Shown piece by piece: positions 1 through 4,864 of a DNA stretch of 6,669 nucleotides; positions within the stretch are counted from its first letter, which is position 1, and each line of letters starts with the position of its first letter. Source of the DNA: Calditrichota bacterium (GTDB taxonomy: Bacteria > Zhuqueibacterota > Zhuqueibacteria > Zhuqueibacterales > Geothermadaptataceae); NCBI GenBank assembly GCA_008501545.1, contig QQUM01000729.1, positions 1-6,669 on the forward strand. The letters are read 5' to 3'. Made by a program: the position numbers and the translations under genes. Below the pieces are notes generated by a model. The model was not told the DNA's origin. It saw only the letters and a program-made list of their open reading frames with translations, and searched no databases.

Positions 1-335
1 ATTGCCGATTTGTTGGAGAGAACAGTGAGTTCGTAAATTGCAAATGTTAAAATGCCCATGGTTGCCTTGTCGGGATATGCTTTTTTATAACGCTGCAATG
101 TTGTTGTCCAGCCATAGGTGACCTCACCACCGGAGGCAAAGCGCAGTGAATCCGATTGCCAGTAGTGGGCCATGAATCTGTCGATCTTTCCATCGTTCCA
201 TGCTGCTACTTGTTCATGAAGTACGTTTTTAATCGATTTTTTGATGGCTTTTTCGTTATCCAAGGGTATCGTGTATTCGCAGGCGAATAAAAATGTAATA
301 GTGAAAAGTGTGAGTAAAGCAGAATGAATTTTCAT
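1..335 (-). CDS. SnoaL/NTF2-like lipoprotein (DUF4440 type), 3' end outside window
   Basis: This reading frame starts at ATG 335-333 on the minus strand and stays open to the window edge, giving 111 residues of an incomplete protein. A purine-rich AAAGAG lies a few bases upstream of the ATG. The N-terminus is a lipoprotein signal: a short basic start (MKIH), a hydrophobic run, and a lipobox L-F-A-C with Cys19, followed by Glu. The protein is therefore expected to be lipid-anchored and exported. The mature part begins with a charged helix (about 26-45), then W-N-D-G-K (46-50), D-R-F-M-x-H-Y-W and a T-Y-G-W segment. This is the usual opening of SnoaL-like/DUF4440 proteins of the NTF2 fold ('workload' helix, then strands). 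Members bind small molecules or are uncharacterised, so no substrate can be assigned. Its upstream region is occupied almost at once by the repeat at 351-430. Confidence 0.75.
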   Translation of the reverse strand, partial: MKIHSALLTLFTITFLFACEYTIPLDNEKAIKKSIKNVLHEQVAAWNDGKIDRFMAHYWQSDSLRFASGGEVTYGWTTTLQRYKKAYPDKATMGILTFAIYELTVLSNKSA

Positions 336-350
336 TGGATTTCTCTTTAA

Positions 351-430
351 AGGTGCGACGCACTTATTTCCGAAAGGCCTGCAAATCTTTGATGATGCTT
401 GGAAACTGCGGAGTGAAGTGCGTCGCACCT
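351..430. repeat. 80-bp REPIN/MITE-like inverted-repeat element
   Basis: Arms AGGTGCGACGCACTT (351-365) and its exact reverse complement (416-430) enclose a 50-bp spacer, a perfect 15/15 match. Each arm is itself nearly palindromic (GTGCG-A-CGCAC), so either arm can form its own hairpin or pair with the other. Two inverted REP-like units make the layout called REPIN. No ORF lies inside. It sits directly upstream of the minus-strand lipoprotein gene, so it may lie in that gene's leader or promoter. That it is multicopy in this genome is inference from its form. Confidence 0.75.
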
Positions 431-860
431 GGCTAAATTTCATTTTTCATGTTATTTTTGACACGAGCGATTTGTCGGTAAGACGATTCAAATTGGTGGA
501 GTATATTCATCATGCTGTTTTTGAATGTAGTCATATAAATTTAGAATGAACACCGATTTTATATTGGAGCATTTACAAAAGCCTGGAAATTGGATACGAA
601 AGGTTGAGTGAAGGTAAATAAACATGATTTTAAACACAAAAATTGTTATTTTTAAAGCGCCAATTTTTACAGATATCGCCGATTTCTGATATCGTTTGTG
701 ATCACTTTTTCGTAAGCAAAAACAGAGCATTACATGCAAAATAAAAGAATATCTGTTCTGTTATCGCAAGGCTCGATTGTTGTGCTGCCAGCTTGTCTGA
801 GTAACCTAAACCGCAAACAAACCGTTCTCTTTAAACGAGAAATTTTTAAACCTGAAAAAT
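431..860. other. Gene-poor AT-rich spacer with small palindromes
   Basis: No convincing gene is seen on either strand. The short ORFs here lack a Shine-Dalgarno and have composition typical of AT-rich noncoding DNA. Visible structure: two GATATCG copies at 672-678 and 688-694 (16 bp apart, each containing the palindrome GATATC), an 8-bp palindrome GTGATCAC at 698-705, and TTCTC...GAGAA at 825-841 just before the helix-turn-helix gene. These could be regulator sites for that gene, but no promoter with a clear -35/-10 pair was found. Confidence 0.5.
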
Positions 861-1067
861 ATGGATAAAAAAAGAGAAGTGCATACACAACCAGTATCCA
901 ATAAACCTTCTCCATTGCAAGCTGTGGAACATCACCTTTTGCTTGAAATGCTGGAAAAACACAATTGGAATAAAGTTGAGACGGCCAAAGAACTCGGTGT
1001 GCATCACGCAACCCTTTATCGGAAAATGAAAAAATATAGATTGTTGAAGCCTTTTGCCTCACGTTAA
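861..1067 (+). CDS. Stand-alone Fis-type helix-turn-helix protein (HTH_8)
   Basis: A 68-residue protein that is almost entirely one DNA-binding domain. Residues about 19-62 (LQAVEHHLLLEML, W-N-K-V-E-T-A-K-E-L-G-V, then A-T-L-Y-R-K-M-K-K-Y) match the Fis-type HTH found at the C-terminus of NtrC-family sigma-54 activators. There the helix before the turn carries N-K-x-x-x-A-x-x-L-G-(I/V) and the recognition helix carries T-L-Y-R-K. No AAA+ or receiver domain is present. An in-frame stop at 807-809 and the absence of any homologous-looking sequence in the 17 intervening codons argue that this is not just the tail of a broken activator. ATG 861 is the first start after that stop, but its ribosome binding site is weak. 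It lies about 120 bp before a sigma-54 promoter, so it may act on that promoter as a DNA-binding partner, though it cannot activate sigma-54 polymerase alone. The family call is firm; the role is inferred. Confidence 0.8.
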   Translation: MDKKREVHTQPVSNKPSPLQAVEHHLLLEMLEKHNWNKVETAKELGVHHATLYRKMKKYRLLKPFASR

Positions 1068-1083
1068 TGCAACAGTCGCATTT

Positions 1084-1109
1084 AATATGTCGCACTATAG
1101 CGACGTATT
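1084..1109. promoter_or_regulatory. GTCGC-N6-GCGAC dyad, candidate upstream activator site
   Basis: Arms at 1084-1093 and 1100-1109 match at 9 of 10 positions around a 6-bp centre (core GTCGC...GCGAC). A further direct GTCGCA lies at 1075-1080, repeating the half-site at 1089-1094. The dyad centre is about 118 bp upstream of the expected start point of the sigma-54 promoter, the usual distance for an enhancer-type site bound by an NtrC-family activator or a Fis-like protein. Because it lies 17 bp after the preceding stop codon, it could instead be a terminator hairpin, but no immediate T-run follows. Confidence 0.45.
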
Positions 1110-1188
1110 CCTCACCTTTTTCGTTCTATCAATCCCTCTTTCCTGCCTAAAATACCTTTACCAACCTAAATAAAAGTGTGCTTTTTTC

Positions 1189-1203
1189 TGGCCCGTCTCT
1201 TGC
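1189..1203 (+). promoter_or_regulatory. Sigma-54 (RpoN) -24/-12 promoter
   Basis: The sequence TGGCCCGTCTCTTGC matches the sigma-54 consensus TGGCACG-N4-TTGC at 10 of 11 fixed positions, with the invariant GG (1190-1191) and GC (1202-1203) at the correct spacing. A T-run precedes it. Transcription would start near 1214-1215, leaving a leader of about 23 nt before the Shine-Dalgarno AAGGGAG (1227-1233) and ATG 1238. This places ATG 1178 upstream of the transcript, so the longer version of the next ORF is not the real one. A direct repeat TGCGTTA (1201-1207, 1211-1217) overlaps the -12 side. Confidence 0.72.
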
Positions 1204-1237
1204 GTTAGAATGCGTTAATAAAAGAAAAGGGAGTCCG

Positions 1238-1402
1238 ATGCAACAGCTTGCTATGCCTGTTTTTGAAAATCGTATCTCAAATCGATTGGATTGCAGTGAT
1301 CAAATGCTGTTGGTTTCAATCGAGGATGGGAAGGTTGTTAAACGAGAAGTCTATAATCTTGCCAATGTTGATTCAATTTTAATGACAGTAACACCCATAT
1401 AA
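1238..1402 (+). pseudogene. Truncated NifX/NifB-C-like domain protein (54 aa)
   Basis: The 54-residue product starts at ATG 1238, chosen because it follows AAGGGAG and lies just downstream of the sigma-54 promoter. Residues 5-41 (A-M-P-V-F-E-N-R-I-S, R-L-D-C, M-L-L-V-S-I-E-D-G-K-V-V-K-R-E) look like the first three beta strands of the dinitrogenase iron-molybdenum cofactor family (PF02579: NifX, NifY, C-terminal NifB). That family typically reads 'IAIPV..NRVSP.FD.A...LLV..E.GK...RE'. Full domains run about 100-120 residues and continue with a C-G-G segment; this one stops at TAA 1400-1402 and no second half is found in any frame downstream. Such proteins bind metal-cluster precursors, but a half domain would probably not fold. 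It may be a decayed gene or a small derived protein. Family recognition is by eye from a short segment. Confidence 0.55.
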
Positions 1403-1620
1403 ATGACGACGATTACGAAACGTCCCGTGAAAAGGAGTTAACCGCACGGTATTTTCGCTATGTCGATGAAAGGATCCCTTCAGCACGTTCTGCCGAGCAT
1501 GCACGTGAAATCTGCGAGGAATTGAACCGGGAATTTCAGGATGTGTGCATCAGTGAAATCCTGCATGATTTTTTAGATTACCATTGTACGGCTGTGATCG
1601 AAAAGCACTGGAATTCATGA
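1403..1620 (+). pseudogene. Start-less ORF, probable one-base deletion at its start codon
   Basis: The frame containing codons 1405-1617 encodes a protein-like stretch (D-D-D-Y-E-T-S-R-E-K-E-L..., A-R-Y-F-R-Y-V-D-E-R-I, ...E-I-C-E-E-L-N-R-E-F..., ending ...V-I-E-K-H-W-N-S) before TGA 1618-1620. Its frame has no ATG, GTG or TTG between the upstream stop (1369-1371) and the coding-looking part. ATG 1403-1405, directly after the preceding gene's TAA, is one base out of phase and as written gives only 12 codons. Adding one G (ATGG-ACG-ACG...) would restore a 73-residue ORF with a neat stop/start junction. A real frameshift, a sequencing error, or programmed frameshifting would all explain this. 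I do not recognise the family; the predicted product is acidic and mostly helical. Confidence 0.45.
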
Positions 1621-1733
1621 GCAGCCTGGGTGAGAAATTTAAAATTGATGCTTATTTGACCAGTAGAGCTTCTGGTTATCTGGTTTACACGGCATATTTC
1701 AAACAAATGGAATCTTGTTCACGAATCACATGA
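1617..1733 (+). CDS. 38-aa ORF overlapping the previous one at ATGA; tail lies in a repeat
   Basis: ATG 1617-1619 overlaps the TGA 1618-1620 of the preceding frame in the ATGA arrangement used for translational coupling. The product begins M-S-S-L-G-E-K-F-K-I-D-A-Y-L-T-S-R-A-S-G-Y-L-V-Y and looks protein-like up to about residue 31. The last six or seven codons fall in the left arm of the inverted repeat at 1715-1811, so the stop TGA 1731-1733 is supplied by the repeat. The simplest reading is a longer gene cut short by a repeat insertion. No family is recognised, and the ORF lacks its own clear Shine-Dalgarno. Confidence 0.35.
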   Translation: MSSLGEKFKIDAYLTSRASGYLVYTAYFKQMESCSRIT

Positions 1734-1811
1734 ATTGAGCGAATGGTTATATTTTCAACCAGGTTTGATTGGCCAAAACAATTCGTGTAGATTCATGTAA
1801 TTCGTGGACAA
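1715..1811. repeat. Interspersed inverted repeat with ATTCGTG units
   Basis: The left arm 1715-1735 and right arm 1791-1811 match at 19 of 21 positions in inverted orientation. The right side is built of three tandem degenerate units (ATTCGTGTAG, ATTCATGTA, ATTCGTGGAC at 1781-1809). A second, weaker complementarity links TTTGATTGG in the spacer with CCAATTAAA beyond the right arm. No ORF is contained. The form is that of a small non-autonomous, probably multicopy element. It overlaps the end of the 38-aa ORF and reaches to about 40 bp before the malic enzyme gene. Confidence 0.65.
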
Positions 1812-1814
1812 AAC

Positions 1815-1842
1815 CAATTAAAACGAAGAACTTCTTTAATTG
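1815..1842 (+). promoter_or_regulatory. Leader hairpin touching the malic enzyme ribosome binding site
   Basis: CAATTAAA (1815-1822) is the exact reverse complement of TTTAATTG (1835-1842), and the interior contains GAAG/CTTC (1825-1834), separated from the outer stem by an AC bulge. The last base of the stem is the first base of the Shine-Dalgarno GAGG (1842-1845) for ATG 1854. Folding in the mRNA could tune access to the ribosome binding site, or the DNA could be an operator. The left arm can alternatively pair with TTTGATTGG in the upstream repeat. Confidence 0.4.
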
Positions 1843-1853
1843 AGGAATTGGAG

Positions 1854-4166
1854 ATGAATTATCGCGAAGAAGCGTTATCCTATCACCAACGCGGTCGAAA
1901 AGGTAAAATTGAAGTCGTAACTACAAAACCTTGCATAACCCAAAGAGATCTGTCGCTCGCATACACACCCGGTGTCGCCGAACCCTGCAGGGATATAGAG
2001 AAAAATCCGGATGATGTGTTTAACTACACAGCGAAAGGCAATCTGGTTGCGGTGGTCAGCAACGGAACCGCTGTTCTTGGATTGGGTGATATTGGTGCCG
2101 CTGCCGGAAAGCCGGTCATGGAAGGAAAAGGCGTTCTTTTTAAAAGATTCGCTGATATCGACGTTTTCGATCTTGAACTGGATACACACGATCCGGACGA
2201 GATCATTCGCACGGTGAAGATGCTTGAACCCACATTTGGTGGCATCAATCTCGAAGATATAAAAGCACCGGAATGCTTTTACATCGAAGAGGAACTTAAA
2301 AAACAAATGAATATTCCGGTTTTTCATGATGACCAGCACGGCACAGCAATCATTTCGGGTGCCGGTTTGTTGAATGCGCTGGAAATAGCCGGCAAGAAAA
2401 TCGAAGAGGTGAAAATTGTCTTTATGGGCGCAGGTGCTGCAGGGATAGCCTGTGCAAAATTTTATATTGAACTGGGTGCCCGACTGGAAAATATCATCAT
2501 GCTGGATAGCAAGGGTGTGATTTACAAAGGTCGCAAGGAAGGCATGAATCCCTACAAAGAAATGTTTGCACAGGAGACGGACCTCCGAACGCTGGAAGAA
2601 GCGATGCAAGACGCCGATGTTTTTGCGGGTGTTTCCGTTGCCAATGTGATTACCAAAGAAATGGTCAAATCGATGGCGGACCAGCCCATTATTTTCGCAA
2701 TGGCGAATCCGGATCCGGAAATCACCTTCGAGGATGCAAAAGCCGCCCGCGATGATGTCATTATGGCAACCGGCCGCAGCGACTACCCCAACCAGGCGAA
2801 TAACGTGCTTGGATTTCCATTTATTTTCCGTGGCGCACTGGATGTAAGGGCGACACAGATCAATGAAGAAATGAAGATCGCTGCTGCAAAAGCGCTGGCT
2901 GCATTGGCGAAAGAACCCGTCCCATATTCTGTGATGAAAGCGTATCGATCACAACATCTTGAGTTTGGACCTGACTATATCATTCCCAAACCCTTTGATC
3001 CGCGGGTCTTGCTTTGGGAAGCCTCCGCAGTGGCACAAGCCGCCATTGACTCAGGTGTTGCACGGCAGAAGATCGACATCGACGCATACAAAGAACAACT
3101 GGAAGACCATTTGGGCCTGTCGCGTCATGTTATGCGTGTGTTTATCAACAGGGCGAAAAAAGCCCCGAAACGAATCGTTTACCCCGAAGGCGAGCACGAA
3201 GCGATTCTCAAAGCCTGCGAAATTATTCTGGACGAAAACCTGGCTTATCCGGTTCTGCTCGGACGAAAAGATGTGATCGAAGAGAAGCTGGATAAATTGC
3301 ACATGAATATCATGAAGGGTGTCGAAATTATTCACCCGAAGGCATCACCGAATATAGACAGCTATGCAAAAAAACTGTATTCGATGCGCAAACGCAAAGG
3401 CCTGGTGGAATCTGAAGCTTACCAGTGGATTCGGAACTATAGTACTTTCGCCACCATGATGGTTGAAATGGGGGATGCAGACGGGCTCGTCGCAGGATTA
3501 ACGCAGCACTATTCCGATGTGATCCGTCCTGCGCTGCAAATCATCGGCGTCCGCCCGGACGTACACAGAGTTGCGGGAATGTACATGATGATATTAAAGG
3601 ACCAAATCTACTTTTTTGCGGATGCGACAGTGAATATTGAGCCCACGGCTGAAGATTTGGCGAAAATTGCGATTATGAGTGCCAACACGGTACGCCGGTT
3701 TGGTGTAGAACCGAAAATAGCCATGCTGTCTTTTTCCAATTTTGGCAGTTCTCGCCATCCGCTCGCGGATAAAATGTGTCAGGCGACAGAACTTGTGCGG
3801 CAGTTCGATATGAACTTGCTTATCGATGGAGAAATGCAAGCGGACACCGCCGTGGTTCCGGATATTATCGAGGACGTCTTTCCATTCAGCGAGCTGGCCG
3901 GCAAAGGCGGTGGCAATGTTTTGATCTTTCCGAACCTGGAAGCTGGCAACATCGCCTATAAACTGCTGCAAAGATTGGGTGGCGCTGTGGCCGTTGGGCC
4001 AATTTTAATGGGAATGCGAAAACCTGTTCATCTGCTGCAAATCGGTGGCAATGATGAGATTGATATTGTCAATATGACGGCTATAGCTGTACTGGACTCC
4101 CAAAGTGAGGATGAATCGATGCGTGGACAAAGCTCAATCGATTTATTGGTGAATCATGGGGATTGA
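1854..4166 (+). CDS. maeB: NADP-dependent malic enzyme fused to phosphotransacetylase domain (MaeB type)
   Basis: Catalyses oxidative decarboxylation of malate to pyruvate and CO2 with NAD(P)H formation in the cytoplasm, linking the TCA cycle to pyruvate and supplying reductant. The 770-residue length fits MaeB (about 760). The malic enzyme part (about 1-425) has A-Y-T-P-G-V-A-E-P with catalytic Tyr37, the E-G-K-G-V-L-F-K lysine region near 90-97, metal ligands in L-E-D-I-K-A-P-E (Glu134, Asp135) and H-D-D-Q-H-G-T (Asp159-Asp160), and the Rossmann loop G-A-G-A-A-G (192-197). The C-terminal part (about 426-770) is a complete phosphotransacetylase-like domain ([29 protein letters not shown]). 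In known MaeB proteins this domain is not an active Pta and mediates acetyl-CoA inhibition and oligomerisation. ATG 1854 is preferred to TTG 1848 because GAGG at 1842-1845 is 8 nt away. NADP over NAD preference is taken from the family. Confidence 0.95.
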   Translation: MNYREEALSYHQRGRKGKIEVVTTKPCITQRDLSLAYTPGVAEPCRDIEKNPDDVFNYTAKGNLVAVVSNGTAVLGLGDIGAAAGKPVMEGKGVLFKRFADIDVFDLELDTHDPDEIIRTVKMLEPTFGGINLEDIKAPECFYIEEELKKQMNIPVFHDDQHGTAIISGAGLLNALEIAGKKIEEVKIVFMGAGAAGIACAKFYIELGARLENIIMLDSKGVIYKGRKEGMNPYKEMFAQETDLRTLEEAMQDADVFAGVSVANVITKEMVKSMADQPIIFAMANPDPEITFEDAKAARDDVIMATGRSDYPNQANNVLGFPFIFRGALDVRATQINEEMKIAAAKALAALAKEPVPYSVMKAYRSQHLEFGPDYIIPKPFDPRVLLWEASAVAQAAIDSGVARQKIDIDAYKEQLEDHLGLSRHVMRVFINRAKKAPKRIVYPEGEHEAILKACEIILDENLAYPVLLGRKDVIEEKLDKLHMNIMKGVEIIHPKASPNIDSYAKKLYSMRKRKGLVESEAYQWIRNYSTFATMMVEMGDADGLVAGLTQHYSDVIRPALQIIGVRPDVHRVAGMYMMILKDQIYFFADATVNIEPTAEDLAKIAIMSANTVRRFGVEPKIAMLSFSNFGSSRHPLADKMCQATELVRQFDMNLLIDGEMQADTAVVPDIIEDVFPFSELAGKGGGNVLIFPNLEAGNIAYKLLQRLGGAVAVGPILMGMRKPVHLLQIGGNDEIDIVNMTAIAVLDSQSEDESMRGQSSIDLLVNHGD

Positions 4167-4226
4167 GTTTTCGTCATAGGGCGTTAAAAAAGGGAAATTA
4201 TAAATTTAACTTACCGTGAGGATGAA

Positions 4227-4580
4227 ATGGAAACGATTAATAAAGTTTTGCATTATAAATCGACACACCATATGATACGACCTTTTGTCTACGAAGCACA
4301 GATGCGTGCACTCTATGGGCATGAAAACAAACCTGTAAAGTGTGTTTGTCAGGCGGATACGATTTGTGGTTTGATATCGTATTTGATCCAAAGAGGAGTT
4401 TTGGCCGATGATGTGAAACTGTTTGGTGTTTACTCCGGAAAGTCAATTGAACTGGATAAAACATTTTGTACGAATGCAAATGGCCAGTGGATCGATCTTA
4501 AGAAAATTCACCAAACAATCGAAGATCGATATGAAGAAATACTCGCTCAAAATTTGCAAATTGAGTGGCAAAAAAGCTGA
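4227..4580 (+). CDS. Conserved-looking hypothetical protein, 117 aa
   Basis: ATG 4227 is preceded by GAGGA (4218-4222) with 4-nt spacing, a good ribosome binding site, and the gene lies 60 bp after malic enzyme on the same strand, so co-transcription is plausible. The product has no signal peptide or membrane segment and looks cytoplasmic. Visible traits: a basic, His-rich N-terminus (H-Y-K-S-T-H-H-M), a C-V-C pair near residues 39-41 followed by Q-A-D-T-I-C-G-L-I-S-Y-L-I-Q-R-G, and a charged C-terminal helix (L-K-K-I-H-Q-T-I-E-D-R-Y-E-E-I-L). The three clustered cysteines (39, 41, 47) with nearby histidines could bind metal, but no established motif is recognised. An opposite-strand ORF overlaps it but has no comparable start signal. 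Coding status is likely; function is unknown. Confidence 0.7.
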   Translation: METINKVLHYKSTHHMIRPFVYEAQMRALYGHENKPVKCVCQADTICGLISYLIQRGVLADDVKLFGVYSGKSIELDKTFCTNANGQWIDLKKIHQTIEDRYEEILAQNLQIEWQKS

Positions 4581-4657
4581 TTTTATTCGAAGAAATTGAA
4601 TAAACGAGTAAATGAGCAAATTTCTGCACGCTTGTAATGTACTCCTACGGTAGAAAT

Positions 4658-4672
4658 TGTTATGTGATAACA
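4658..4672. promoter_or_regulatory. Perfect TGTTAT/ATAACA dyad upstream of the 31-aa ORF
   Basis: TGTTAT-GTG-ATAACA is a perfect 6-bp dyad with a 3-bp centre, ending 14 bp before ATG 4687 and just before its GGAAG ribosome binding site. It resembles a small repressor operator or a short leader hairpin. A chance dyad of this size in AT-rich DNA is possible. Confidence 0.3.
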
Positions 4673-4686
4673 CCTTGGAAGTGGTT

Positions 4687-4782
4687 ATGAAAAAAATACT
4701 CATTGTTGATTCGAACTCCCACCTTTGCACTCGTTTTTCAAAAGCCAAATCCTGGTTTGAAAAATGCAGCAATGATCCGTAA
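4687..4782 (+). CDS. 31-aa ORF resembling the first strand of a response-regulator receiver domain
   Basis: ATG 4687 follows GGAAG (4677-4681) at 5-nt spacing, a good initiation context for so small an ORF. The product begins M-K-K-I-L-I-V-D-S-N-S-H-L-C-T-R-F, very like the beta-1 strand and start of helix 1 of CheY-like receivers (usually M-K-K-I-L-I-V-D-D-x-x). The second acidic residue of the receiver pair is Ser here, and after about 17 residues the resemblance ends (S-K-A-K-S-W-F-E-K-C), with stop TAA 4780-4782. The last part lies in the left arm of the inverted repeat at 4757-4806. It may be a remnant of a receiver gene cut by a repeat, a genuine micro-peptide, or chance. Confidence 0.35.
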   Translation: MKKILIVDSNSHLCTRFSKAKSWFEKCSNDP

Positions 4783-4806
4783 TTTTCTTTATATTGCATT
4801 TTTCAA
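4757..4806. repeat. Perfect 12-bp inverted repeat
   Basis: TTGAAAAATGCA (4757-4768) and TGCATTTTTCAA (4795-4806) are exact reverse complements around a 26-bp loop. An alternative inner pairing GCAAT/ATTGC (4769-4773 with 4793-4797) exists. It overlaps the end of the 31-aa ORF and lies about 60 bp before the GTG of the next gene. It could act as a weak terminator or be a short mobile-element relic; no G+C-rich stem with a following T-run is seen. Confidence 0.5.
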
Positions 4807-4864
4807 TCCTAAAAGTAGCTGCATTCTGCTAAAATATATATTAAAAAATTGAGCCGGGTAAGCA

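Noticed and set aside
458..486. TTGACA as a sigma-70 -35 box
   Set aside because: No -10-like hexamer occurs 16-18 bp downstream and no gene follows for almost 400 bp.
698..705. GTGATCAC as a CRP-type site
   Set aside because: It lacks the TGTGA-N6-TCACA spacing; it is just a short palindrome.
488..739. Minus-strand ORF of 83 codons in the gene-poor stretch
   Set aside because: It needs a TTG start without a Shine-Dalgarno and its product looks like translated AT-rich noncoding DNA.
730..1095. Minus-strand ORF of 121 codons opposite the Fis-type HTH gene
   Set aside because: The plus strand has a clear HTH domain in this interval; the minus product has no recognisable domain or start signal, so it is a shadow.
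1178..1237. Upstream ATG extension of the NifX-like ORF
   Set aside because: It lies upstream of or inside the sigma-54 promoter, while ATG 1238 has the Shine-Dalgarno and matches the family N-terminus.
1375..1383. Slippery-site frameshift (AATTTTA) joining the NifX-like frame to the next frame
   Set aside because: The heptamer does not fit X-XXY-YYZ, and the downstream sequence does not resemble the missing half of the domain. A base deletion at the next start codon is simpler.
1781..1809. Tandem ATTCGTG units as a CRISPR array
   Set aside because: Units are 9-10 bp, degenerate and without spacers; this is an internal part of an inverted-repeat element.
1848..1853. TTG start two codons before the malic enzyme ATG
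   Set aside because: It is only 2 nt from GAGG, too close; ATG 1854 has 8-nt spacing.
1875..2609. Long minus-strand ORF opposite malic enzyme
   Set aside because: It is a shadow of a strongly conserved gene and encodes no recognisable protein.
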